Origin: an uncultured Collinsella sp.
Lineage (GTDB): Bacteria; Actinomycetota; Coriobacteriia; Coriobacteriales; Coriobacteriaceae
Direction of reading: 5' to 3'
Assembly: GCA_900543845.1 (NCBI GenBank)
Contig: UQTD01000001.1
Coordinates: 62,001-126,000 of the forward strand
Length of the DNA: 64,000 bases
In this document: positions 17,103 to 26,469 of the stretch, piece after piece
Layout: the number at the start of each line of letters is the position of its first letter
Position numbering within the stretch: the stretch's first letter is position 1
The notes under the pieces: model-generated
The model's input: only the letters and a program-made list of their open reading frames with translations
What the model was told of the DNA's origin: nothing
Databases searched by the model: none
Program-made: the position numbers and the translations under genes

Positions 17103-17867
17103 ATGCTGCTACCCGATTCCAAGACCGAGCTCGTCCGCCGTGGCAACAAGGTCGTTTACGACCTGGGCGACAAGATCGTCAAGGTCTTTAACGAGACCAA
17201 GCCTGTCTCTGACGTGTTCAACGAGGCTTTGAATCTTGCCCGCATCAATGAGTGCGGCATCCGCAGCCCCAAGGCTCTCGAGGTTTCTCAGCTCGAGAAC
17301 GCCAACGGCTGGGCGCTCGTGACCGAGAAGGTTCCGGGCACCACCCTTGCCGACAAGATGACTGCCGAGCCCCAGCGCTTTGGTGAGTACCTCGAGATGT
17401 TCGTCGACCTCCAGATCGAGATCCACGGCTACACCTCCCCGCTGCTCAACCGTCAGCGCGACAAGTTCGCCCGCATGATCGACAGCCTCGATCAGCTCAA
17501 TGCCACCACGCGCTACAACCTTCAGGAGCGTCTGGACGGCATGACCAAGGAGTTCAAGGTCTGCCACGGCGACTTCAACCCCTCCAACGTCATCGTCGGC
17601 GACGACAGCCAGCTGTACGTCTGCGACTGGGCACACGCCACCCAAGGCTCCCCTGCTGCCGACGTTGCCACCACCTACCTGCTCTTTGCCCTCAACAGCA
17701 AGGATCAGGCCGAGGCCTATCTGGAGCTCTACTGCGACCGCGCCGACATGCCCATGCAGGTCGTGCGTCAGTGGACGAGCATCGTCGCCGCTTCCGAGCT
17801 CGCTCGTAAGCGCAACGTAAACGATGAGTTCCTGAAGAACTGGATCGACGTCGTCGATTATCAGTAA
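17103..17867 (+). CDS. aminoglycoside phosphotransferase-fold kinase, substrate unknown
   Basis: A 254-residue protein of the APH/choline-kinase superfamily. The catalytic loop is CHGDFNPSNVI near residue 157 (the family's HGDxxxxN) and the metal aspartate is in YVCDWAHA near residue 178. A degenerate N-lobe (KIVKVFNE) supplies the ATP lysine. It resembles the uncharacterised TIGR02172-type group more than true resistance enzymes. It follows adhE by 88 bp on the same strand across a hairpin, so readthrough from the adhE promoter is possible. The substrate cannot be told from sequence; a resistance role is not supported. Confidence 0.7.
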   Translation: MLLPDSKTELVRRGNKVVYDLGDKIVKVFNETKPVSDVFNEALNLARINECGIRSPKALEVSQLENANGWALVTEKVPGTTLADKMTAEPQRFGEYLEMFVDLQIEIHGYTSPLLNRQRDKFARMIDSLDQLNATTRYNLQERLDGMTKEFKVCHGDFNPSNVIVGDDSQLYVCDWAHATQGSPAADVATTYLLFALNSKDQAEAYLELYCDRADMPMQVVRQWTSIVAASELARKRNVNDEFLKNWIDVVDYQ

Positions 17868-17899
17868 TATCTGAGCGATTTATTTCGCATCGGAGGCAC

Positions 17900-17942
17900 A
17901 AAGGAAACCCCGCAGCTCGCATGGGCTGTGGGGTTTCCTTTT
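17900..17942 (+). terminator. intrinsic terminator after the kinase gene
   Basis: AAAGGAAACCCC pairs with GGGGTTTCCTTT and ends in a T-run. Lies about 35 bp after the stop codon. Confidence 0.85.
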
Positions 17943-17966
17943 AGCGATTGAGTACGTCGACAAGAT

Positions 17967-18015
17967 AAAAGGACGGCCCCGCATCTCCCCTATCTGGAGA
18001 AATGCGGGGCCGTCC
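17967..18015 (-). terminator. intrinsic terminator of the proS end of the pyrH-proS gene series
   Basis: On the minus strand GGACGGCCCCGCAT pairs perfectly with ATGCGGGGCCGTCC (14 bp), followed by TTTTATCTT. It faces the convergent plus-strand terminator at 17900-17942. Confidence 0.88.
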
Positions 18016-18045
18016 CGTATATCGAACTACAAGCGAAATCACCGA

Positions 18046-19767
18046 TTAACGGCGTGCCGCCTTCACAAGCTCGGCGACCTTGGCGACGACCTCATCGATC
18101 GCAACGTCCTCGCGCTCGCCCGTAGCTCGGTCCTTGAGCTCGACGGTGCCGTTCTTAAGGCCACGCTTGCCGAGCACCACCTGATACGGGAAGCCCATAA
18201 GGTCATTGTCGGCAAACTTAAAGCCGGGACGCTCATCGCGATCGTCAACGACGACCTCGATACCCTCGGCGCACAGGTCATCAACGATCTGCTCGCAAAC
18301 GGTAGCGCACTCCTCCTTCTTGGGGTCGAGCGGAATCACAGCAACCTCGTACGGGGCAACGGAGACCGGCCAGACGATGCCGTGCTCGTCGTTGTGCTGC
18401 TCCACGACGGCAGCGAGCGAGCGAGACACGCCAACGCCATAGCAACCCATGATAAGCGGCTTCTCCTTGCCGTCCTCGTCCATAAAGGTGGCACCCATGG
18501 CCTCGGAGTACTTGGTGCCCAGCTGGAAGACCTGGGAGACCTCGATACCGCGAGCAGCAGACAGCGGCTTGCCGCAGTGCGGGCAGGGATCGCCGGCGAC
18601 GACGGTAACCAGGTCGGCCCACTCGTCGACGGTAAAGTCGCGCTCGAGGCAGGCGCCGGTAAAGTGATAGTCGACCTCGTTGGCACCGCAGGCCCACTGT
18701 TTGGACTCGCGCAGACTCTCGTCGCAGACCAGACGAATGCCCTCGGGCAGGTTAACCGGTCCGATAAAGCCCTTATGCAGCCCGTAGGTCTGGAGCTCCT
18801 CGTCGGTCATCATGCGATAGCCCTTGCCAAAGACGTGCTCGGCCTTACAGTCGTTGAGCTCGTGGTCGCCCGGAACAATGGCCACGACCGGCTTGCCCTC
18901 GGAGTCAATCAACGCCAGCGACTTGCGCGTGCCGTTCTCGGGGAAGCCGAAGAACTTGGCGACGGCCTCGATGGTGCCCATACCCGGAGTCTCGACCTTG
19001 GTGAGCGTGCCGTCGCCGGGACCCTCGGTCACAACGACCTTGGTGCTTGCAGCCTCGTCATCGGCAGCAAAGCCGCAATCGTCGCAGTAGACGAGCGAAG
19101 CCTCGCCGGCGTCGGCCAGCGCCATGTACTCGACGGAGGTGTCGCCGCCGATTTCGCCGGAGTCGGCGACAACGGGCAGAGCCTTGATGTAGCAGCGCTC
19201 GCAGATGTTGGCGTAGGCCTGCTTCATCTTGTCGTACTCCTCCTGCAGGCTCTCCTGCGTGGCAGAGAAGCTGTAGGCGTCCTTCATGATGAACTCACGG
19301 CCGCGCATCAGGCCAAAGCGGGGACGGAACTCATCGCGGAACTTGTCCTGAATGTGGTACAGGTTGACGGGCAGCTGCTTATAGGAGCGCAGCTCGTTGC
19401 GCACCAGGGCCGTGACGGTCTCCTCGTGCGTGGGGCCCAGTACAAACTCGCGACCATGACGGTCGTCAAAGCGCACGAGCTCCTTACCATAAGCATCGAT
19501 GCGGCCGGACTCACGCCACAGCTCGGCATCGACCATAATGGGCATCATGAGCTCCTGGGCGCCGGCGGCATCCATCTCGTCGCGCACGATGTTCTCGATC
19601 TTACGAATCGAGCGCCAAGCGAGCGGCAGATAGGAATAGAGACCGGCGGCCTCCTTGCGGATCATACCGGCACGAAGCAGCAGACGATGGCTTGCAAGCT
19701 CGGCGTCGGCCGGATCCTCTTTAAGCGTCGGCGCATAGAGCTTAGACATATACATTGCTCGAGTCAT
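18046..19767 (-). CDS. proS: prolyl-tRNA synthetase (bacterial type with editing domain)
   Basis: Charges tRNA-Pro. The 573-residue length, the class II motif 2 region (FRDEFRPRFGLMRGREF, residues near 140) and the long insertion between motifs 2 and 3 mark the bacterial ProS with a cis-editing INS domain that clears Ala-tRNA-Pro. Motif 3 is near GCYGVGVSRSLAAVVEQ. The C-terminal anticodon-binding domain follows. ATG at 19767 directly follows the ispG TAA and uses the GAGGAG in the ispG 3' end as ribosome site, so the pair is coupled. Last gene before a strong terminator. Confidence 0.96.
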   Translation of the reverse strand: MTRAMYMSKLYAPTLKEDPADAELASHRLLLRAGMIRKEAAGLYSYLPLAWRSIRKIENIVRDEMDAAGAQELMMPIMVDAELWRESGRIDAYGKELVRFDDRHGREFVLGPTHEETVTALVRNELRSYKQLPVNLYHIQDKFRDEFRPRFGLMRGREFIMKDAYSFSATQESLQEEYDKMKQAYANICERCYIKALPVVADSGEIGGDTSVEYMALADAGEASLVYCDDCGFAADDEAASTKVVVTEGPGDGTLTKVETPGMGTIEAVAKFFGFPENGTRKSLALIDSEGKPVVAIVPGDHELNDCKAEHVFGKGYRMMTDEELQTYGLHKGFIGPVNLPEGIRLVCDESLRESKQWACGANEVDYHFTGACLERDFTVDEWADLVTVVAGDPCPHCGKPLSAARGIEVSQVFQLGTKYSEAMGATFMDEDGKEKPLIMGCYGVGVSRSLAAVVEQHNDEHGIVWPVSVAPYEVAVIPLDPKKEECATVCEQIVDDLCAEGIEVVVDDRDERPGFKFADNDLMGFPYQVVLGKRGLKNGTVELKDRATGEREDVAIDEVVAKVAELVKAARR

Positions 19768-20850
19768 TTATTTCTCCTCAATAAGCTTGTCGACCTCGGC
19801 CATAAGCGCGTCGACAATTTGATCCTCAGCTACTTTACCAATGATCTGGCCATGCGAAAAGAGCAGGGCCTGACCACGTCCGCAAGCAACGCCCAGGTCG
19901 GCATCAGAAGCCTCACCGGGGCCATTAACGGCACATCCCATGACGGCAATCGAAAGCGACGCGGCATAGTTCTTAAGCCGCTCGGTTACTTCCTCGGCGA
20001 TAGGAATCAGGTTAACCTGGCAGCGGGCGCACGTGGGGCACGAGACAATCTCGGGACCACGGCGACGCAGGCCCAGCGACTGCAAAATTCCCCAGGCAAC
20101 CGGCGGCTCCTCAACCGGATCGGCAGTGAGCGAGACGCGCATGGTGTCACCGATACCCTCAGACAGCAGGATACCAAGGCCCACCGAGCTCTTAATGGTG
20201 CCCTGCAGCTTGGTTCCGGCCTCCGTCACGCCCAGGTGAAGCGGAACGTGGGGAATCTCGCGCGACAGGGCTCGATAGGTATCGAGCGTCGTTTGCACGC
20301 TATGGGCCTTGGCCGAAAGCACAATGTTCGTAAAGCCGCGGTCTTCAAAATGCTTAACGAAACGCTCGCTCGACATCACGAGCTTTTCGGGCTGCGTAAG
20401 GTCGTCGCGCTCGGCGATATCCTGCTCAAGCGAACCGGCATTGACGCCGATACGAATCGCACAGCCAGCGGCACCCGCAGCATCGATCACCGCGTCAACC
20501 TTGGCCCAATCGCCGATATTGCCGGGATTGATGCGCAGCTTGGCAGCACCGGCCTCAACGGCACCAATGGCGAGCTTATGGTTAAAGTGGATATCGGCGA
20601 CAATCGGCACCGGAGACTCGGCGCAGATGGTGCGGAAACCCTCAAGCGCAGCCTCGGTGGGCACGCTCACGCGCACGATATCGCAGCCAGCCTGCGCCAA
20701 AGCACGCACTTGCGCAAGCGTTGCCTGGGCATCAGCGGTATCGGTGCAGGTCATGGATTGGACCACCACCGGCGCGCCGCCACCGATCTGCACGCCGCCC
20801 ACATGCACGGGGCGCGTCAGCTCGCGAGGCAAAGGATGGGATAAAGACAA
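19768..20850 (-). CDS. ispG: 4-hydroxy-3-methylbut-2-enyl diphosphate synthase
   Basis: MEP-pathway iron-sulfur enzyme converting MEcPP to HMBPP. The 360-residue TIM-barrel plus [4Fe-4S] domain protein has VVVQSMTCTDTADA near the N-terminus, GGSL-like phosphate loops, and cysteines in SCPTCARC and in MGCAVNGPGEASDADLG. Start: a TTG at 20848-20850 lies eight bases after GGGGAG; the longer in-frame extension upstream reads back through the rseP end and lacks family similarity. Sits with dxr in this operon, so two MEP steps are together. Confidence 0.93.
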   Translation of the reverse strand: MSLSHPLPRELTRPVHVGGVQIGGGAPVVVQSMTCTDTADAQATLAQVRALAQAGCDIVRVSVPTEAALEGFRTICAESPVPIVADIHFNHKLAIGAVEAGAAKLRINPGNIGDWAKVDAVIDAAGAAGCAIRIGVNAGSLEQDIAERDDLTQPEKLVMSSERFVKHFEDRGFTNIVLSAKAHSVQTTLDTYRALSREIPHVPLHLGVTEAGTKLQGTIKSSVGLGILLSEGIGDTMRVSLTADPVEEPPVAWGILQSLGLRRRGPEIVSCPTCARCQVNLIPIAEEVTERLKNYAASLSIAVMGCAVNGPGEASDADLGVACGRGQALLFSHGQIIGKVAEDQIVDALMAEVDKLIEEK

Positions 20851-20863
20851 TCCAAACACTCCC

Positions 20864-22225
20864 CTACAGAATAAATCGAAGGATGTCGGAACGAAGCATA
20901 TAGACAAACAGCAGCGCAAAAAGCGCGATGCCCACATAGCTCACGATCGACTGGACCTTGAGCGGAAGCTCGCGGCCCGCGATCTTTTGAATGATCTCGA
21001 TGACCAGCTTGCCGCCATCGAGCGGTGGGATGGGCAGCAGATTCATAAAGCCAAGCGAGAACGAAATGAGGGCGGCAAACGAAAGGAACGTGGCAGGGCC
21101 GGCAGCAGCAGCCTGCGAGGACATAACGCTAATACCCACGATCGAAGAGGACTGATCGAGAATCTCCATCGTATGCTGCGGCTGGAGCAGACGCATCACA
21201 CCCTCCGCTGTCTGCACGACATAGGAGAAGGACAGACGAGCCGACGTGATGGGGTCCAAACGGACCACCTGCGTAGAGGCATACACACCTAGGCGCTCGT
21301 CCTCTTTGAGTGCAACCGTGGTCGAATGCCGCTTGCCGTCACGCTCGTACTCGATGGCGATATCGTCCTTACCGGCAGCCTTGCCAATGGCATCGTAAAC
21401 GTCCATCCAGGTAGAGCACGATACTCCGTCGACCGAAAGGATCGCGTCGCCGCCCTCGATTCCCGCCGCGGCGGCAATCGAGCCTTCGTCAACCTGGCCA
21501 ATCACATTGGTATCCACCGGTACCGTGACACCTGCGATGGAATAGATGCTCATAAGGAGCAAAAAGCCCGTCAGGATATTGACGATAATGCCCGCAAGCA
21601 GCATAAAGGCACGCTTAACAAAGCCCTGGCCCAAATAGGTGTGCGAGCGCTCACGTGCAAGGAATTCGGCCTCGCCGCACGGCAGTTCCCATACATCGCC
21701 CTCGGCAGTCGCATGCTCTCGATCGAATTTGCGACCGTCAAAGGTGGTATATCCTGCAGCATCGCGCGGCAGGGTCTGGTACTTGGTGGGATAGTAACTG
21801 GGCGAAGGCTTTTCCCCTTCTTCATACCAGGGGGCGATGGAGCCCCAGCCCAACAGCAAAGCACAGGCCTCGAGAACATCCTCCTCGGACAGCTCGAGCT
21901 CGACAGCAAGATCGGCCACCGTCACACGGCCGTGGCGATAGATGGCCGCGAGCACGCGATCGGCACAAGAGACATCGGTCGGATCCATGCCGCAGATGGC
22001 AGCATACCCACCCAGCAACAGCGGGGTCACGCCAAACTTGGTGCCGATACGACGAGACGTGTGGTGGATATCAAAGCGACACGGCAGGCCCAAGAAGAAC
22101 TCGGTCACCCGGACGCCACAGGCACGCGCCGCCAAAAAGTGGCCGCCCTCGTGCAAAAACACAAGGACGGAAAGCATCAGCAGGCCCCAAAAGACCGATG
22201 AGAGAACGCTCAGAACAGTATCCAT
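20864..22225 (-). CDS. rseP: site-2 protease RseP family with inserted helix-turn-helix-like segment
   Basis: Intramembrane zinc metalloprotease that cleaves anti-sigma factors or signal-peptide remnants. The 453-residue product has the HEGGHF zinc motif at residues 25-30 in the first membrane helix, LLGGYAAICGM near residue 70, one PDZ domain (about 238-310), and the C-terminal LPIPPLDGGKL motif with the third zinc ligand. Between GGYAAICG and the next membrane helix there is about 115 residues instead of the usual short loop. This segment includes ADRVLAAIYRHGRVTVADLA, which looks like a winged helix. ATG at 22225 was chosen by similarity; a TTG five codons earlier abuts AAGGA. Neighbours dxr and ispG are standard. 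Confidence 0.88.
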   Translation of the reverse strand: MDTVLSVLSSVFWGLLMLSVLVFLHEGGHFLAARACGVRVTEFFLGLPCRFDIHHTSRRIGTKFGVTPLLLGGYAAICGMDPTDVSCADRVLAAIYRHGRVTVADLAVELELSEEDVLEACALLLGWGSIAPWYEEGEKPSPSYYPTKYQTLPRDAAGYTTFDGRKFDREHATAEGDVWELPCGEAEFLARERSHTYLGQGFVKRAFMLLAGIIVNILTGFLLLMSIYSIAGVTVPVDTNVIGQVDEGSIAAAAGIEGGDAILSVDGVSCSTWMDVYDAIGKAAGKDDIAIEYERDGKRHSTTVALKEDERLGVYASTQVVRLDPITSARLSFSYVVQTAEGVMRLLQPQHTMEILDQSSSIVGISVMSSQAAAAGPATFLSFAALISFSLGFMNLLPIPPLDGGKLVIEIIQKIAGRELPLKVQSIVSYVGIALFALLFVYMLRSDILRFIL

Positions 22226-22250
22226 AAAACGAAAAAGCAATCCTTATGGG

Positions 22251-23438
22251 TTAAGAACGGGTTGCGGCGAGCACCTGCGCGGCCTTTTCACGCGCCCACG
22301 CATCGATGTCGCGAAGTTGTTCAAACGAATCGACCGTCTGGACATCGTGAGCATCCATGCAGGATTCCACAATGCGATCGATATCGGTAAAGCTGCAGCC
22401 ATCATGCAGGAAGGCATCGACGGCGACCTCATTGGCAGCATTGAGCACGCACGGCATGGTGCCGCCCGTCTTGCCGGCACGTTCGGCCAGCGCAAGGCAG
22501 CGGAAAGTATCCATATCGGCCGCGTCAAAGGTGAGCTGCCCCAACTCGCGGAAATCGATACGCGGAGCCGGCGTATCCCAACGCTCGGGATACGAGAAGG
22601 CAAACTGGATGGGAATGCGCATGTCTGAGGCACCGAGATGCGCCATCACAGAGCCGTCGGCAAACTCGACCATGGAGTGAATCTTAGACTGGCGCTGCAC
22701 GACCACGTTAATGAAATCGAGATCGCAGCCAAACAGATGCATGGCCTCGATACGCTCCAGACCTTTGTTCATGAGGGTGGCGGAGTCAATCGTGATCTTG
22801 GCGCCCATAGCCCACGTAGGATGCGCCAGGGCATCGGCACGCGTCACGCGATCGAGCTCGTCACGTGTGCGGCCAAAGAACGGGCCGCCCGAGCAGGTAA
22901 GCCAAATGCAGTGAGCCTCACGCGGATTCTCGCCCAGATAGCACTGGTAGATGGCAGAATGCTCGGAGTCGACCGGGATAAGCTGACCCGGCTGCGCCAA
23001 CGGCATCAGCAGGTCGCCACCGACAACGAGCGACTCCTTGTTGGCCAAGGCAAGACGCTTGTTCGAGGTCAGGGCAGCATGGCTCGCCTCAAGACCGGCA
23101 GCGCCCACGATGGCCACGAGCACGCAGTCGACATCATCGCGGCATGCAAGCTCGCACACGGCCTGCGCGCCGACGCCAAGCTCTGTGCCCTCGGGCAGTT
23201 CCTGCAGCACCGCGTCGACGCCATGGGAGGCGTCCGCCACAGCAACCGCCGGAACCGAGAACTCACGGGCAGCGGCAACGAGCTCGGAGGTGCTGGAGTT
23301 AACGGACAGCGCCGTCACCTGCAGTCGATCGGCATGCTGACGGCACACGTCGAGCGCCTGAGTGCCGATAGAACCCGTACAGCCCAGAATGGCAACACGA
23401 AGACGCCCGTCGGGACCGTAGGTGGTCTGATACGCCAT
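22251..23438 (-). CDS. dxr: 1-deoxy-D-xylulose 5-phosphate reductoisomerase
   Basis: First committed MEP-pathway step, DXP to MEP with NADPH. The 395-residue protein has the nucleotide loop ILGCTGSIGTQALDV near residue 17, the metal and substrate motif DSEHSAIYQC near residue 160, and the catalytic-loop tryptophan region. The true start is the ATG overlapping the cdsA stop (TAATG at 23436-23440). A 63-codon upstream extension inside cdsA is arginine-rich shadow sequence and was discarded. Confidence 0.95.
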   Translation of the reverse strand: MAYQTTYGPDGRLRVAILGCTGSIGTQALDVCRQHADRLQVTALSVNSSTSELVAAAREFSVPAVAVADASHGVDAVLQELPEGTELGVGAQAVCELACRDDVDCVLVAIVGAAGLEASHAALTSNKRLALANKESLVVGGDLLMPLAQPGQLIPVDSEHSAIYQCYLGENPREAHCIWLTCSGGPFFGRTRDELDRVTRADALAHPTWAMGAKITIDSATLMNKGLERIEAMHLFGCDLDFINVVVQRQSKIHSMVEFADGSVMAHLGASDMRIPIQFAFSYPERWDTPAPRIDFRELGQLTFDAADMDTFRCLALAERAGKTGGTMPCVLNAANEVAVDAFLHDGCSFTDIDRIVESCMDAHDVQTVDSFEQLRDIDAWAREKAAQVLAATRS

Positions 23439-24352
23439 TACAGCACGCCTCCGATCATCAGCAGCAGCTGCGCGGTAATGCAGCCAAAGATGAGCGAATC
23501 GCTGCGATCGAGCATGCCGCCGTGGCCGGGGATGAGATTGCCGGAATCTTTGACGCCCACACCGCGCTTGATACGCGACTCGATGAGGTCGCCGATAACG
23601 CCCAGAATGGAGACGACCACGCCGCACAGCAGTGCATAGGGCAGGCTCAGCTTATAGAAGTGCGTTGCCCACAGGATGAGCCAGATCAAGACAGACCCCA
23701 AAATGCCGCCGACAAAGCCTTCCCAGCTCTTTTTGGGAGAGATCTTGGGAACCATCTTATGCTTGCCGATACGGCTGCCCACGATGTAGGCAAACGAGTC
23801 GGAGACCCAAAGGGACGCACAAACGCCCACCGAAAGCAGGGCGCCGGCAAAACCGGGCACGGCATCGCGCAGCAGCACGATAGCCGACAGCATAAAGCCG
23901 GTGTAGATCGGACCCATGAGCGTCACGGCAACGTCAGAGATGCGCGTGCGCGGAGACCAGACATACCAGATACCAACCGCAAGCATCAAAGCGAACAGCA
24001 GGGCGTTCAACAGCAGCGAATCGCCCAGAGCCGAGAGCGGAAAGAGCACGGCGGCAGCGATTCCAAGGCGCTCGTTGGCAACCTTGCCGTCGAGCCTCGT
24101 CATGCGGAAGAACTCGTAGCAGCACAGACCGCTCATGACGGACACAAAGATGGCCGTGGGCACAATACCCAAAACCAGGCACAGGATAAAGACAACGGCA
24201 TAGACGATACCGGCGGCGGCACGGGTGATAAAGCCCGCCAGCCACGAACCGGAGCTGCTCTTCGCCGCAGGCGCTCCCGCAGTGGCAGCCTTACGCGCGG
24301 GCGTCGCGGAAGTAGGTGCCTTGGGAGCGGATGCCTTGGGACGTTCGGACAC
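23438..24352 (-). CDS. cdsA: phosphatidate cytidylyltransferase
   Basis: Makes CDP-diacylglycerol from phosphatidic acid and CTP for all phospholipids. The 304-residue polytopic membrane protein ends with the family signature RGVGVKDSGNLIPGHGGMLD followed by RSDS. It has an extra N-terminal tail of about 35 residues rich in Ala, Pro and Lys before the first membrane helix, which is probably disordered and cytoplasmic. GTG at 24350-24352, two bases after the uppS stop. Confidence 0.94.
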   Translation of the reverse strand: MSERPKASAPKAPTSATPARKAATAGAPAAKSSSGSWLAGFITRAAAGIVYAVVFILCLVLGIVPTAIFVSVMSGLCCYEFFRMTRLDGKVANERLGIAAAVLFPLSALGDSLLLNALLFALMLAVGIWYVWSPRTRISDVAVTLMGPIYTGFMLSAIVLLRDAVPGFAGALLSVGVCASLWVSDSFAYIVGSRIGKHKMVPKISPKKSWEGFVGGILGSVLIWLILWATHFYKLSLPYALLCGVVVSILGVIGDLIESRIKRGVGVKDSGNLIPGHGGMLDRSDSLIFGCITAQLLLMIGGVL

Positions 24353-24354
24353 GA

Positions 24355-25149
24355 TTAAGCCTCCTCGGTCTTGCTCAGTCCACCAAACCTACGGTCGCGA
24401 CCCTGGAAGGCCAAAATGGCGTCGACAAGGCCCCAACGATCAAAGTCGGGCCAATAGGTATCGGTGACATAGAACTCGGAATAAGCAACCTGCCACAGCA
24501 GATAGTTCGAAAGACGCAACTCACCAGAAGTGCGAATCACGAGCTCCGGATCGGGAAGACCGGCGGTGTACAGGTGCGAAGCCACCATATTGTCGTCAAC
24601 CGCGGCGGGATCAATCTTGCCGGCAGCCGCATCAAGTGCGATCTGGCGGACAGCGCGGGTGATCTCAGCACGGGCACCGTAGTTAACGGCCAGCGCCAGC
24701 GTCATACCGGTATGGTCGGCGCACTCGGCAAGGCCGCGCTCAAAGACGTCGCGGGTCTTCTTGGGCAGCGCGGAAATATCGCCCAAAAAGACAACGCGAA
24801 CGTTCTCACGCTTAAGCAGCGGTAGCTCATCGATAAACGTCTTGGCAAACAGGTGCATCAGAACGTTGACTTCGTGCTGAGGGCGATTCCAGTTTTCGGT
24901 CGAAAATGCATAGGCCGAAAGCACGTCGACGCCCAGGCGCACGCAGGCGGTAATGATCTCGCGCAGCGAGACGATGCCGGCCTTGTGGCCTTCGGTGCGG
25001 GCAAGACCGCGCGCCGTGGCCCAACGGCCGTTGCCGTCCATGATGCATGAAATATGATGCGGGATGTTATTGAGGTCAAGGTCGGAAAAACCGACGCCCG
25101 CAGGGGCGTCGGCAAAGTACTCGACCAGTTTATGCTCGTCGTATTGCAC
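24355..25149 (-). CDS. uppS: (di-trans,poly-cis) undecaprenyl diphosphate synthase
   Basis: Cis-prenyltransferase that builds the C55 carrier lipid for peptidoglycan. A 264-residue protein with ISCIMDGNGRWATARG near residue 34 (catalytic Asp and isopentenyl diphosphate binding), YAFSTENWNRP near residue 80 and the C-terminal IRTSGELRLSNYLLWQ and SEFYVTDTYWPD segments. GTG at 25149 lies one base after the frr stop. The N-terminus is slightly longer than the family average. Confidence 0.95.
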   Translation of the reverse strand: MQYDEHKLVEYFADAPAGVGFSDLDLNNIPHHISCIMDGNGRWATARGLARTEGHKAGIVSLREIITACVRLGVDVLSAYAFSTENWNRPQHEVNVLMHLFAKTFIDELPLLKRENVRVVFLGDISALPKKTRDVFERGLAECADHTGMTLALAVNYGARAEITRAVRQIALDAAAGKIDPAAVDDNMVASHLYTAGLPDPELVIRTSGELRLSNYLLWQVAYSEFYVTDTYWPDFDRWGLVDAILAFQGRDRRFGGLSKTEEA

Positions 25150-25150
25150 C

Positions 25151-25687
25151 TTAGATCTCCATGACCTCGGCTTCTTTTTCCTTCAGAAGCTCCTCGACCT
25201 TGGCGACATACTCGTCGGTATGCTTCTGGACCTTGGCCTGCTCGCGACGGACATCGTCCTCGGTGAGCTCCTCGTCGCGCTCGAGCTTATTGTTAAAGTC
25301 GCGGCGGATGTTGCGGATGGAGACCTTGGCCTGCTCGGCGTACTCGCGGCACTCCTTAACGAGCTCGCGACGACGCTCCTCGGTGGGAGCCGGGAACGGC
25401 AGACGCACGACGGTACCATCGGAGTTGGGGGTAATGCCCAGGTCGGAGGCACTGATAGCCTTGACGATGGCATTGATGAGCGCCTTATCCCACGGCTCGA
25501 TAAGCAGCATGTGGGCCTCGGGGGTCTTAACGGCGGCAACCTGCGTGACGGGCGTGGGAACACCGTAGTAGTCGACGGTGATGTCGGACAGAATGTTAGC
25601 GTTGGCGCGGCCAGTGCGGACCTTGGAGAAGTTATGCTTGAGGGACTCGAGTGACTTGTCCATGTGGGCGGTGATGTTCTCTGCCAT
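25151..25687 (-). CDS. frr: ribosome recycling factor
   Basis: Splits post-termination ribosomes with EF-G. The 178-residue length and the motifs LKHNFSKVRTGRANANIL near residue 16 and EERRRELVKECREYAE in the long helix are diagnostic of RRF. ATG at 25687 starts two bases after the pyrH stop. Part of the conserved pyrH-frr-uppS-cdsA order. Confidence 0.96.
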   Translation of the reverse strand: MAENITAHMDKSLESLKHNFSKVRTGRANANILSDITVDYYGVPTPVTQVAAVKTPEAHMLLIEPWDKALINAIVKAISASDLGITPNSDGTVVRLPFPAPTEERRRELVKECREYAEQAKVSIRNIRRDFNNKLERDEELTEDDVRREQAKVQKHTDEYVAKVEELLKEKEAEVMEI

Positions 25688-25689
25688 GC

Positions 25690-26412
25690 TTAATCCTCCT
25701 GATAGACGAGCGTGCCGACGGGCTCACCCGCGAGCGCGCGCTTGACGGTGTCCTCGCCATCGATGTTGAGGACCAAAATGGGCATACGGTTGTCCTGGCA
25801 AAGAGCCGTAGCCGTGGAATCCATAACCTGCAGGCCGCGAACGAGCACCTCGTGATAGGTGATCTTGTCAAAGCGGACGGCGTCAGCGCACTTGACGGGA
25901 TCCTTGTCGTAGATGCCATCAACCTTGGTGGCTTTAATCAGAATCTCGGCACCGATCTCACAGGCGCGAAGGGCCGCGGCGGTGTCAGTCGTAAAGTACG
26001 GATTACCCGATCCGGCGGCAAAGATAACGACGTTGCCCTTGGACAGGTGGTTGATGGCGCGACGGCGAATATAGGGCTCGCAGATCTCGTTCATCTGGAT
26101 AGCGCTCATCACGCGGCAGGGAACATCGTTGTGCTCGAAGGCATCCTGCAGGGCAAGCGCGTTCATAACGGTAGCGAGCATGCCCATGTAATCGGCCTGG
26201 GCGCGGTCCATACCACCGGCGGCGCCGGCCATGCCGCGGAAAATATTGCCGCCGCCGACAACGACGCCGACCTCATGACCAACGGCGAGCAGCTCCTTGA
26301 CCTGCTTGGCAAGATGATCGGTAACCTTGGGGTCGATGCCGTAGTTGCCATCGCCCATCAGCGCTTCACCGGAGAGCTTCAGAAGCACGCGTTTATATCG
26401 GATGTCGGACAA
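25690..26412 (-). CDS. pyrH: UMP kinase
   Basis: Hexameric bacterial UMP kinase (UMP to UDP), unrelated to eukaryotic NMP kinases. The 240-residue protein has the amino acid kinase fold motifs [10 protein letters not shown] near residue 9, [13 protein letters not shown] near residue 49, and [16 protein letters not shown] near residue 140. TTG at 26410-26412 follows GGAGG at about seven bases. The gene is separated from tsf by a terminator, so it heads its own transcript with a possible TATTAT -10 near 26442-26447. Confidence 0.95.
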   Translation of the reverse strand: MSDIRYKRVLLKLSGEALMGDGNYGIDPKVTDHLAKQVKELLAVGHEVGVVVGGGNIFRGMAGAAGGMDRAQADYMGMLATVMNALALQDAFEHNDVPCRVMSAIQMNEICEPYIRRRAINHLSKGNVVIFAAGSGNPYFTTDTAAALRACEIGAEILIKATKVDGIYDKDPVKCADAVRFDKITYHEVLVRGLQVMDSTATALCQDNRMPILVLNIDGEDTVKRALAGEPVGTLVYQED

Positions 26413-26469
26413 AGCGATCCTCCTTTAATTAGACTCATAACATAATATCAAAGGCTTAACGGAGAGCCA

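Noticed and set aside
17103..17867. Aminoglycoside resistance gene
   Set aside because: Only the general kinase fold is shared; no mobile context and no specific resistance-family signature.
18382..20844. Plus-strand open frame of 820 codons opposite proS and ispG
   Set aside because: Shadow of two well-identified minus-strand genes; no motif or start signal.
23439..23627. 63-codon N-terminal extension of dxr
   Set aside because: Arg-rich out-of-frame reading of cdsA; the ATG overlapping the cdsA stop fits the family start.
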